Origin: Acidimicrobiales bacterium
GTDB taxonomy: Bacteria > Actinomycetota > Acidimicrobiia > Acidimicrobiales > JABEUL01
Length of the DNA stretch: 7,476 nt
Reading direction: 5' to 3'
Assembly (NCBI GenBank): GCA_027451605.1
Contig: DAIDJA010000079.1
Location: forward strand, 1-7,476
This document shows, in pieces, positions 1 to 6,555 of this stretch. The translations under genes were made by a program, and so were the position numbers. The notes beneath the pieces are model-generated. The model was given only the letters and a program-made list of their open reading frames with translations. It was not told where the DNA came from and searched no databases. Position 1 is the stretch's first letter. The number at the start of each line of letters is the position of its first letter.

Positions 1-1
1 T

Positions 2-58
2 ACTCACCTTGGACCTCTGACGTTAACCTTACTTAGGGATTGGCAAAATAAACTGTAA
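2..58 (+). CDS. possible 3' end of an upstream gene (very short, tentative)
   Basis: Reading frame 2 is open from the window edge to a TAA at 56-58 and gives 18 residues ending LLRDWQNKL. Frame 1 also stays open, but only to a TAG at 34-36. The fragment is too short to assign to a family, and an open run of this length is expected by chance. If real, the gene would end 18 bp before serS and the two could be co-transcribed. A weak promoter-like pair in the same stretch (TTGGCA 40-45, TATATG 63-68, 17-bp spacer) would start transcription almost at the serS ATG. I cannot tell these alternatives apart. Confidence 0.2.
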   Translation, partial: THLGPLTLTLLRDWQNKL

Positions 59-76
59 GCTTTATATGGTGGACTT

Positions 77-1372
77 ATGATTGATATTAAATTACTTAGA
101 ACTGATTTGGATAACTGCAAATCGGCATTGCAGACCAGAGGAGTGGATCCTGGAGATCTTGATGAAATAATGGACTTGGATCTTAAGGTTAGAAATCTTA
201 TGACCTCAACTGAATCGATTCGAGCCGAGATTAAGGCGTTGTCGAAACAGTATTCACAAACCAAGTCAATAGCAGATCCCATGTCCGAAACTCCACTCAT
301 TATGGAATCTAAAAAGTTCGCCCTGGAGTTGGAACAACAACAAAAAGAGCTCAATACCTTAAAAGATGAACTTAACTTAAAGCTATTGTATTTGCCTAAT
401 ATTCCGTCTAAAGACACTCCCGTGGGTAAAGACAGCAGCGAAAACCCTGTTGTAAAAATTGTCAATGGTGATATGCAATATGCCGATTATCAGTGCGTTC
501 CGCACTGGGATATCGGGGCGGAGCTATCGATTTTGGATATGAAAAATGGGGCAAAGATTTCAGGATCGATGTTTCCTATTTACCGAAAGGCAGGGGCCAA
601 ATTGATACGAGCCCTAACGAATTTTGCCTTAGATATGCATTCGGATGTTTTTGAAGAAATTCGTCCGCCTACTTTTGTTAAAAGTGACACAATGCGTTCA
701 ACCGGTCATCTTCCAAAATTTTCAGATGAGGCCTATCATATGGAACGAGACGATTTGTGGGCTATACCTACTGCTGAAGTGCCTCTCACTTCACTGGGTA
801 AAGATGAGATATTTATTGAAGATGAACTTCCCAAATATTTGACTGCGGTTACTGCGTGCTTTAGGCGGGAAGCCGGAGCGGCTGGAAGTGATACTCGCGG
901 TCTTCTGAGAGTTCATGAGTTTGATAAAGTCGAAATTTTAGCCTATACAACAGAAGATACTTCACAAGCTGCTCACAAACTTTTGTTGGAAAGAGCTGAA
1001 AAGCTGGTTGAGCTTCTCGGTCTAAAATATCGTATACTGGATCTCTGTACAGGGGATTTGGGAAATTCCTCTAAGCGCACTTTTGATATAGAAGCATATG
1101 CTCCGGGTTGTGACAAATGGCTGGAGGTGTCATCGGTATCCTGGTTCGGGGACTATCAGGCTCGACGGGCAAATATTCGATACCGAAAAAAGGACGATCA
1201 AAAACCTGTGTATATTAATACTCTTAATGGTTCCGCACTTGCTTGGCCTCGGATTTGGGCTGCGGTTGTTGAAACCGGGCGTAATGCCGACGGCACTGTT
1301 ACCCTTCCAAAGGTACTTTCAAGATACTTAAATGATAGGTTAACTATCTCATTGACTGGTGAGTTAGTTTAA
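77..1372 (+). CDS. serS: seryl-tRNA synthetase (class II aminoacyl-tRNA synthetase)
   Basis: Cytoplasmic enzyme that activates serine with ATP and loads it onto tRNA-Ser (and tRNA-Sec where present). The 431-residue length is normal for bacterial SerRS. The N-terminus MIDIKLLRTD is the usual family start and is followed by the long helical, coiled-coil tRNA-binding arm (about residues 27-105, rich in K, E, L and Q). The class II catalytic core follows: TAEVPL at 232-237, motif 2 around FRREAG (262-267) with SDTRGLLRVHEF (271-282), QARRANIRYR (361-370), and motif 3 NGSALAWPR (384-392) with the class II arginine R392. The sequence is intact with no frameshift. The start is supported by GGTGGA (68-73) just upstream; an ATG at 66 in another frame stops after four codons. 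Its stop lies 2 bp from the stop of the convergent response-regulator gene. The assignment is essentially certain. Confidence 0.98.
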   Translation: MIDIKLLRTDLDNCKSALQTRGVDPGDLDEIMDLDLKVRNLMTSTESIRAEIKALSKQYSQTKSIADPMSETPLIMESKKFALELEQQQKELNTLKDELNLKLLYLPNIPSKDTPVGKDSSENPVVKIVNGDMQYADYQCVPHWDIGAELSILDMKNGAKISGSMFPIYRKAGAKLIRALTNFALDMHSDVFEEIRPPTFVKSDTMRSTGHLPKFSDEAYHMERDDLWAIPTAEVPLTSLGKDEIFIEDELPKYLTAVTACFRREAGAAGSDTRGLLRVHEFDKVEILAYTTEDTSQAAHKLLLERAEKLVELLGLKYRILDLCTGDLGNSSKRTFDIEAYAPGCDKWLEVSSVSWFGDYQARRANIRYRKKDDQKPVYINTLNGSALAWPRIWAAVVETGRNADGTVTLPKVLSRYLNDRLTISLTGELV

Positions 1373-1374
1373 CC

Positions 1375-2106
1375 TCAGGCTTTTTCGTCGGCTTCGAACC
1401 TATATCCCAGCCCTCGAACCGTTGAAATTCTGTCTTCGGTTGATCCGTTCTCCTGAAGCTTCTTTCTGATACCTCTGATGTGAACGTCGAGAGTCTTAGA
1501 GCTCCCGTAAAAATTAGGTCCCCACACTTTGTCTATAAGTTGATCCCTTAAAACTACCTTTCCGGCAGAGGACATTAATGTTTCCATTAGGTCAAATTCT
1601 TTGACGGTGAAAAAAACATCACGGTTGTCAATTTTGATAGTATGAATTTCGGGATCCAAAACAATATTTCCAATTATTACCGGCTTTTGTTTTTTGGATC
1701 CTACTCCTGATTCACTCTTTCGACGCATAACCGCCCTAATTCTGGCAATCAGTTCGTACATTCGGTAAGGTTTTGCGACATAGTCATCAGCCCCGACTTC
1801 CAATCCGACTACCGTATCCATTTCGGAAGATTTAGCCGATACCATAATGATGGGAACCTGAGACTTTAAGCGGATAGTCTTACATACATCAATTCCGTTG
1901 ATTTTGGGGAGCATTACATCCAACAATATAGCATCGGGGTTGACTGCATCAAAGTTTGCCAAGGCCTGCTGCCCGTCTTTGGCAACGTAAACTTTAAATC
2001 CTTCACGTTTGAGTCCAACTGCCAGGGCGTCGACAAATGAGATTTCGTCTTCGACAATCAGTATTGACAGCTGATCGTTAGCTTTGCTCTGTGTCTGGGA
2101 TATCAT
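1375..2106 (-). CDS. regX3: OmpR/PhoB-family response regulator, RegX3-like
   Basis: DNA-binding response regulator, the presumed partner of the kinase encoded just upstream. The receiver domain covers about residues 13-127: acidic pocket E19/D20/E21, phospho-acceptor D63 in LLDVMLP, S90 at the conserved Ser/Thr switch position (VSAK), and K112 in the KP motif. The run VVGLEVGADDYVAKPY (99-114) closely resembles actinobacterial RegX3. A lysine/serine linker (128-140) leads to the winged-helix DNA-binding domain (about 142-238), with recognition helix SSKTLDVHIRGIRKKL (202-217) and the C-terminal hairpin RGLGYRFE (231-238). The 243-residue length is slightly above the usual ~227-230 because of an N-terminal extension of about 12 residues. 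The ribosome site is weak (AGG three bases before ATG). In mycobacteria RegX3 responds to phosphate limitation, but no phoU or pst genes are visible here, so the signal is not established. The family call is firm; the exact ortholog name is less so. Confidence 0.9.
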   Translation of the reverse strand: MISQTQSKANDQLSILIVEDEISFVDALAVGLKREGFKVYVAKDGQQALANFDAVNPDAILLDVMLPKINGIDVCKTIRLKSQVPIIMVSAKSSEMDTVVGLEVGADDYVAKPYRMYELIARIRAVMRRKSESGVGSKKQKPVIIGNIVLDPEIHTIKIDNRDVFFTVKEFDLMETLMSSAGKVVLRDQLIDKVWGPNFYGSSKTLDVHIRGIRKKLQENGSTEDRISTVRGLGYRFEADEKA

Positions 2107-2138
2107 GCGCCTGAAGTGTCATGTTGCTGAAGTGTCAT
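2107..2138 (-). repeat. imperfect 16-bp tandem duplication across the senX3 stop
   Basis: On the minus strand the two units are ATGACACTTCAGCAAC (2138-2123) and ATGACACTTCAGGCGC (2122-2107), identical over the first 12 bases. The kinase stop codon TGA (2121-2119) lies inside the second unit, and the regulator ATG follows that unit directly. Removing either unit restores an ATGA overlap between the two genes. Confidence 0.85.
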
Positions 2139-3381
2139 TTGAATTAAATAAAGGTAAAGTGACTGTGAAAGTAGTACCTACTCCTTCCATAGATTTTACA
2201 CTAATATTCCCGTTATGATTATGCACTACATGCCTCACTATGGAAAGTCCCAATCCGGTACCTCCCGATTCGCGAGATCTGGCCTGATCTACTCTGTAAA
2301 ACCTTTCGAAGATCCTTTGCAGATCTTTTTCCGGAATTCCAATCCCCGAGTCGATAACATCAACTACACCGTCAGTTTCCTGACGGACCAGATTTATCTG
2401 CACCACACTTCCGGTATCGGAATATTTAATAGCATTTTCTATTAAATTCGATACGGCGCTCGCTAGCTGTCTGCGATCCCCCAACACCGTCAAGTCTTCA
2501 GCCCACTCATCGTATTTAATCTCGATGCCTCTGTTAGTCGCAGAGGATTTATTTCGTTCAATAGAGTCAGCTAAGGTGTGATTTAAAGTTACTATCTCGC
2601 GTTGAGGTGCCTGTTCTGCTTCGATTCTGGAAAGATCCAAAAGGTCATCTATCGTACGGCTTGCCCTAAAGGCTTCAACTTGTATTCTTTCGGTAAGTCG
2701 CTTAATTACCTCCGGACTGGTCTCATCAACAAGAGTTTCGGCAAGAAGACCCAAGGCGCTCATCGGGGTCTTAAGTTCATGGCTTACATTTGCCACAAAG
2801 TCTCGTCTGATGTCTTCCAACTTCTTTTTATCCGAAGTATTTTCAAGTACTACTACATAGCCCAGAGATCTTTGGCCGTCGTCAACTGGCATACATTTGA
2901 AGGCGATTGTGAGGCGATTTTCGCCGAATATTTCAATTGATTTTTCAGCTGTTCCCATGTTGGTAATGGAAGTTTTAATTACTTCGTCAATTGCGTTTGC
3001 GGCGACCAGTTCAGTTGAGTTTGAAGAAAGTAATTTTATAGCCGCTACATTTTTAAATAAGATATCACCGGTTTCATCACATAGTAAAATTCCCTGGGGA
3101 AGCCGGTCAAGTGTCCGTTTCATTCTTATGGCATCGGAACTAATTTCACTTACCGCCGCCGCCGCTTGATCCGTGGCAATTTCAAGCTTGGTAAGAACCG
3201 CATCTAGGTGTGATTTTTCATTCAAGTGTATGTCTTCGCCAAGTCTGGAAGACAGTGCGCTCAGTCGTTGCATAAGCTCCTTTTTCCCTGACTTTGAGAA
3301 AATAAGTCCCACTGAAATTAAAAGTCCCACAAACACTATTATTGCGGCGATCAATTCAGGCGAGCTAAGCGTAACTTTCAT
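2119..3381 (-). CDS. senX3: membrane sensor histidine kinase, SenX3-like
   Basis: Sensor kinase that autophosphorylates on histidine and passes phosphate to the downstream regulator. In its 420 residues there is one N-terminal transmembrane helix (about 9-28) with almost nothing outside the membrane, then a helical linker (33-88), a PAS-like domain (about 89-182, LPQGILLCDETGDILFKN onward), and the H-box FVANVSHELKTP with H201. The ATPase domain follows with the N-box SNLIENAIKYS (311-321), G1 DSGIGIP (344-350), F-box IFERFYR (357-363) and G2 GGTGLGLS (373-380). The architecture and the DFVANVSHELKTP and RVDQARSRESGG segments match SenX3 and PhoR-type kinases. The lack of an external sensor domain suggests a membrane, intracellular or partner-protein signal such as PhoU in known systems. 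No good Shine-Dalgarno precedes the ATG, and no better in-frame start is evident. It is first in a two-gene operon and ends 12 bp before the regulator start. Confidence 0.9.
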   Translation of the reverse strand: MKVTLSSPELIAAIIVFVGLLISVGLIFSKSGKKELMQRLSALSSRLGEDIHLNEKSHLDAVLTKLEIATDQAAAAVSEISSDAIRMKRTLDRLPQGILLCDETGDILFKNVAAIKLLSSNSTELVAANAIDEVIKTSITNMGTAEKSIEIFGENRLTIAFKCMPVDDGQRSLGYVVVLENTSDKKKLEDIRRDFVANVSHELKTPMSALGLLAETLVDETSPEVIKRLTERIQVEAFRASRTIDDLLDLSRIEAEQAPQREIVTLNHTLADSIERNKSSATNRGIEIKYDEWAEDLTVLGDRRQLASAVSNLIENAIKYSDTGSVVQINLVRQETDGVVDVIDSGIGIPEKDLQRIFERFYRVDQARSRESGGTGLGLSIVRHVVHNHNGNISVKSMEGVGTTFTVTLPLFNSNDTSAT

Positions 3382-3439
3382 ATATACTAGCTTGCCATGT
3401 ATTTTGGCTGCGGTGTGAAATATGACATTTAATATGTGT

Positions 3440-3479
3440 TACAATATTATGTAATATCATGAAATACATTGAAATATAA
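3440..3479 (+). repeat. four 10-bp-phased direct repeats, candidate response-regulator box
   Basis: Consecutive 10-bp blocks begin TACAATA (3440), TGTAATA (3450), TGAAATA (3460) and TGAAATA (3470). A further exact TGAAATA at 3416 is out of phase. Direct repeats spaced about one helical turn are the usual binding pattern of OmpR/PhoB-family regulators, and the gene for one lies in the adjacent operon. The last block overlaps the rightward -10 TATAAT. The AT-rich background lowers the weight of the match. Confidence 0.4.
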
Positions 3480-3480
3480 T
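3475..3480 (+). promoter_or_regulatory. candidate -10 hexamer TATAAT for the secretion operon
   Basis: A perfect consensus -10 lies 22 bp before the ATG of the first secretion gene, with AGAAAGG (3489-3495) between them as ribosome-binding site. No recognisable -35 exists at the right distance, which would fit an activator-dependent promoter, with the upstream phased repeats as activator sites. That reading is inference. Confidence 0.35.
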
Positions 3481-3502
3481 AAAACAGTAGAAAGGCTTTA
3501 GC

Positions 3503-3847
3503 ATGACCGAACTTTATCTATCAGCCCCGGGCATCGTGGACAAATTGAATTTAGTAGCTAGATTTTATTTGTTTGTAGTGAATGTACAACCGAACATGGG
3601 AGCCCTACCGGGAGGATCTACTCTCCAGACCCTGACCGAGGGTATTGCGGGATGGACTCTTATGATTGCGCTCATAGCCCTGTTGGTTGGCGCCGCATCT
3701 TGGGCAATTGGTGCACATTCCCAAAATTACCATCAAAGTTCAGTCGGCAAAAGAACCGTAATGGTTTCGGCCGGAGCTGCTCTTCTAATCGGCGCCGCGC
3801 CCGAGCTCATAAATTTCTTTTTTTCGATGGGTCAAAATATCCATTAA
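3503..3847 (+). CDS. small two-helix membrane protein, DUF6112-like (VirB2/TrbC-like candidate)
   Basis: A 114-residue protein with a hydrophobic but interrupted N-terminal part (11-35), the motif ALPGGSTLQTL (34-44), a first transmembrane helix at about 49-70 (GWTLMIALIALLVGAASWAIG), a short polar loop SQNYHQSSVGKR (73-84), and a second helix at about 86-108 ending in LINFFFSMG. The pattern of LPG, W-A-x-G near the end of helix 1, a short loop with a G-(R/K)-R turn, and an Ala/Gly-rich helix 2 matches the DUF6112 family that sits beside SCO6880-type genes in actinobacterial conjugative regions. Its size and two-helix hairpin resemble VirB2/TrbC pilins, but there is no clear cleavable signal peptide or pilin processing site, so a pilin role is inferred. 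AGAAAGG lies 7 bases before the ATG. It is the first gene of the operon, with 27 bp to the next gene. Confidence 0.82.
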   Translation: MTELYLSAPGIVDKLNLVARFYLFVVNVQPNMGALPGGSTLQTLTEGIAGWTLMIALIALLVGAASWAIGAHSQNYHQSSVGKRTVMVSAGAALLIGAAPELINFFFSMGQNIH

Positions 3848-3874
3848 ATTCCTGAGTCATAAGGATTACTACAA

Positions 3875-5038
3875 ATGGTTGCATCTATACTGTCGGGGCT
3901 ATTTTCTGCGAGTTTCGGTAAATTTGTTAATTCGCTTATTAGTTGGATTGCAAATACAGTTGTGTACTCAATCGCACAGATTTTAATTATCCTAAATAAT
4001 CAAACCGAACCCGATATTTTTTCACAGAACTTTAACCACTATTTAAGACTCATGGAACTGACAACCGCAGGGCTCATGCTTCCGTTGGTTATGTTTGCAA
4101 TAATTAAACATTTGATAACCCAGAACTCTCAAGGGCTGATAAAACTTGCGACAATAGACATCCCGGTATCTCTGATGGGTACCGCTATAGCAATTATTTT
4201 GATAAAGTATTCGCTTCAACTCGTGGATAATCTATGTGCTATGTACTTATCTTCTGCCGGGGTCGATATGTCTAAAGGCCTAAATAACCTCGGACACTAT
4301 CTTTTGAACGCTTCAAATCCGGGCACGTCGCACCTTCCCGGATTTTTTACCCTGGTCATACTGCTAATTTTTGCTGCAGGATTTTTCGGCTTGGTTTTCG
4401 AAATGATAATCAGGTCTGCGGCAATTGAACTTGCGGTATTGTTTCTGCCTTTGGGGTTTATGGGATTGATATGGCCGAGCACTTCTCATTGGTTGAGAAA
4501 AATGATAGATCTGATAGTTTCACTGATTATCTCAAAGCTTGTTGTAGTGGTGGTTATCTCACTTGCGATAGGTCAACTGATCTCGGACAGTTCCGTAACT
4601 GTCGGATCTATGTTAACGGCTCTTGCCATGTTACTCCTAAGTGTTTTCAGCCCTTTTCTATTGATGCATATTATACCGGCAATGGAACATTTTGGCAATA
4701 TAAGTCAGATGGGACACTCGTTCAAAGATAACATGACGCAGAAGGCTTCAAAAGCAGCTCAGCTGGCTGCTGGGGGAGGTTTAACTGAAGCTGCAGCTCT
4801 TGAATCGGTCGGTGCCGCCGAAGGCGCCAAATCTGTAATAGATTCAAACCTTTCGCAGGTCTCAGATAGCTTTGAAAATTTCAACGGCAACGGTCCCACC
4901 GGCTATGACTCTTCTGCCTCGGAAAACTTTGGTGCTGCAGCCGGATTCAGTGATGTGAATGAAGAGATGTATAACGCAGCCTATGAAGATATTTTGGCAA
5001 AACGTAAGGCGGCAGGACTTGACCTTTTGGATGAATAG
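3875..5038 (+). CDS. polytopic T4SS membrane protein, TrbL/VirB6-like (SCO6881-type)
   Basis: A 387-residue protein with about seven hydrophobic segments (roughly 19-41, 61-80, 92-112, 157-178, 183-201, 211-236 and 244-268), followed by a hydrophilic Ala/Gly/Ser-rich tail of about 118 residues. The central and C-terminal core, with WPSTSHWLRK (200-209) and SPFLLMHIIPAME (259-271), matches actinobacterial TrbL/SCO6881-like proteins, which correspond to VirB6, the inner-membrane channel component of T4SSs. The tail (270-387) is low-complexity and probably variable; its side of the membrane is not clear. AAGGA (3861-3865) sits 9 bases before the ATG. The gene is 23 bp upstream of the SCO6880-family gene, and the order is as in related conjugative regions. 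A terminator-like hairpin lies within it at 4315-4348. The family call rests on motif recall and topology. Confidence 0.85.
   Translation: MVASILSGLFSASFGKFVNSLISWIANTVVYSIAQILIILNNQTEPDIFSQNFNHYLRLMELTTAGLMLPLVMFAIIKHLITQNSQGLIKLATIDIPVSLMGTAIAIILIKYSLQLVDNLCAMYLSSAGVDMSKGLNNLGHYLLNASNPGTSHLPGFFTLVILLIFAAGFFGLVFEMIIRSAAIELAVLFLPLGFMGLIWPSTSHWLRKMIDLIVSLIISKLVVVVVISLAIGQLISDSSVTVGSMLTALAMLLLSVFSPFLLMHIIPAMEHFGNISQMGHSFKDNMTQKASKAAQLAAGGGLTEAAALESVGAAEGAKSVIDSNLSQVSDSFENFNGNGPTGYDSSASENFGAAAGFSDVNEEMYNAAYEDILAKRKAAGLDLLDE
4315..4348 (+). other. terminator-like hairpin inside the TrbL-like gene
   Basis: AAATCCGGG (4315-4323) and CCCGGATTT (4337-4345) form a perfect 9-bp stem with a 13-nt loop, and the T-run extends to 4348 (six Ts, three of them in the stem). 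It encodes NPG and PGF around a loop, so it may be coincidence. It could also act as a weak intragenic terminator or pause site, lowering expression of the downstream genes. The T-tract outside the stem is short, which argues against strong termination. Confidence 0.3.
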
Positions 5039-5061
5039 AAAACTTCAAGGGAGTAAAGAAA

Positions 5062-6555
5062 ATGAGCGAAATTAATGACACTGTCGTAGGTAAACGCTTT
5101 ACCTTCGCTGATATAGAAGATTCAATGACTTTAGGGGGATTTAAGCTGAAAGATATTTTAGCTGTCGGAGTCTCATTGCTGATTGGAGTAGGTCTATTGA
5201 ATCAGATAGGAGGTTTACTGGGCCTAATTTCTTGCCTGGGAGTTTTTTCAGCCGGAATCAGTCTTGTAACTGTATCCATAAGAGGTAAAAAGATAAACAG
5301 TTGGATATTGCTTCTTATGCAATGGACACTGAATACTAAGTTAAACCAAGTCCCCGACTTAACCATGACACACTTTGGGGGAACTTTAACAGAGTCAGAA
5401 AGCTTTAATTTTAAAGAAGACAGAGAACATATTGACTTTGAAACTTTCAATGTTAAGTTCCTTAAAAAAATAAGGATTGTATCCACATCTGACAATCTGG
5501 GACTTATTATGGATCCGCTAAACAAAAAAGTGATAATTTTACTTAAGGCTGCCAAAGGGCAGTTCGGGTTGCAAACTGCCGGGGACAAAGATGCAACCGT
5601 GAGTAATTGGGCCAGAACTGTTTATTCTATTAAAGAATCTTTAAGTAGTATTTCCACCATTCAGATAATTACGGTTACCCATAGGACGACATTGGAAAAA
5701 TTCAAACTTAAGTTTAATGATTCCATTACGGACCTTAATTCTGATGTCAGGATCCTGGCCGCCAAAAGTTACAATGATTTTTTGGATTCCACGGATTCAA
5801 CACATCTCAATCAGAGTACTTATATCGCGATCGCAGTTTCCAATAAAGCTGTAAATTTAGCCAATTCGGTTGTAAATGAAGATATATCAACTACCGCTTT
5901 CACTGCTGCTAAAAATGCGGTAAGGATACTTAGGAATAATGGTTTTACTGTATCAGGGATCTGTACCAAAAAGGCGATTGAAAATGTATTCAAGAGTCTG
6001 ATGTTTGATATCGGTAATAATCCTATCCATAGAGATCGGAAAGATCTTTATCGATTTGCCCATAAATCGGAATGGGACCACCTTAAAATAAATTCAAATT
6101 TCATCAGCGCATATTGGATTTCTGCATGGCCGAAATTTGAAGTCTTGTCAGACTTCATGTCACCTTTGATTTTAAACTGTATATTTCCGAAAGTTTTTTC
6201 TTTAATCGTTTCACCGGTTGATTTTGAAACTGCCAGAAGAGAGGCTGAATCTAAACTAATAAGTCATATTGCCGACGATGAACTTCGTTCTAAAGCCGGA
6301 TTTTTAAACAGTGCGACAAGAGCTCATAGCAAGTCCAAGAGCGAACTTCTAAACTATGAGATTGCCCGGGGGTATGAGACCTTTAAATACAGCGGGTATT
6401 TAAGCGTTGCTTCAAGTACACTGACCGGACTTAAAAACATGGAAGCGCAACTGGAACTGGCTGCCGTTAAATGCGGATTGAGTCTTCAGAAACTTTACGG
6501 CAAACAGGATGAGGCAGTAAGTTTTATTTTGCCATTGTGTCGGGGTCTTAAATGA
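5062..6555 (+). CDS. SCO6880-family T4SS protein (VirB3/PrgI-like helices plus probable VirB4 N-domain)
   Basis: A 497-residue protein, the usual size for the SCO6880 family. A short polar N-terminus is followed by two transmembrane helices (about 29-47 and 51-74) in a VirB3/PrgI-like hairpin, then a soluble region of about 420 residues. The family signature is clear: YWISAWPKFEV (351-361), ADDELRSKAGF (404-414), FKYSGYLSVAS (441-451) and the closing LYGKQD with LPLCRGLK (478-497). There is no Walker A motif, so the protein is not itself an ATPase. From its position just before a VirB4-type ATPase lacking the N-terminal domain, I infer that it supplies the VirB3 and VirB4 N-domain parts of a split motor. 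AAGGGAG (5047-5053) lies 8 bases before the ATG. Its stop overlaps the next start as ATGA (6552-6555), indicating translational coupling. The family is confident; the structural role is inferred. Confidence 0.92.
   Translation: MSEINDTVVGKRFTFADIEDSMTLGGFKLKDILAVGVSLLIGVGLLNQIGGLLGLISCLGVFSAGISLVTVSIRGKKINSWILLLMQWTLNTKLNQVPDLTMTHFGGTLTESESFNFKEDREHIDFETFNVKFLKKIRIVSTSDNLGLIMDPLNKKVIILLKAAKGQFGLQTAGDKDATVSNWARTVYSIKESLSSISTIQIITVTHRTTLEKFKLKFNDSITDLNSDVRILAAKSYNDFLDSTDSTHLNQSTYIAIAVSNKAVNLANSVVNEDISTTAFTAAKNAVRILRNNGFTVSGICTKKAIENVFKSLMFDIGNNPIHRDRKDLYRFAHKSEWDHLKINSNFISAYWISAWPKFEVLSDFMSPLILNCIFPKVFSLIVSPVDFETARREAESKLISHIADDELRSKAGFLNSATRAHSKSKSELLNYEIARGYETFKYSGYLSVASSTLTGLKNMEAQLELAAVKCGLSLQKLYGKQDEAVSFILPLCRGLK

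Larger units (their letters stand above)
3382..3502. promoter_or_regulatory. divergent intergenic control region between senX3 and the secretion operon
   Basis: This 121-bp region is much more AT-rich than its surroundings and separates two divergently transcribed operons, so it should hold both promoters. Rightward, a perfect TATAAT lies at 3475-3480 with no good -35 at 16-19 bp, giving a leader of roughly 15 bases before the first secretion gene. A second rightward possibility is TTGGCT (3404-3409) with TTTAAT (3428-3433) at 18 bp. Leftward, CATAAT on the minus strand (plus 3451-3446) lies 17 bp from a poor -35 (TTTCAA). The region also carries phased direct repeats and a TTACA-N6-TGTAA inverted repeat. 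Which promoters are active cannot be settled from sequence. Confidence 0.6.

Noticed and set aside
40..68. TTGGCA / TATATG pair before serS as a promoter for a leaderless transcript
   Set aside because: The -10 matches only four of six bases and overlaps the ribosome-binding site GGTGGA; an upstream gene may supply the transcript, so it is too weak to list as a separate feature.
4..465. Minus-strand open frame overlapping the start of serS
   Set aside because: Antisense to the conserved N-terminal arm of SerRS; the translation is a serine/leucine-rich composition typical of reverse-strand shadows, with no recognisable motif.
2215..3418. Several plus-strand open frames opposite the sensor kinase gene
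   Set aside because: All lie antisense to a kinase with complete H, N, G1, F and G2 boxes, and none shows a recognisable domain or ribosome site.
4471..4731. Plus-strand open frame inside the TrbL-like gene
   Set aside because: Out of frame within a well-supported membrane protein; its Cys- and Ser-rich translation lacks any family pattern.
5558..5580. Inverted repeat GGCAGTT/AACTGCC in the SCO6880-family gene
   Set aside because: A 7-bp stem within coding sequence with no T-run and no adjacent start site; most likely chance.
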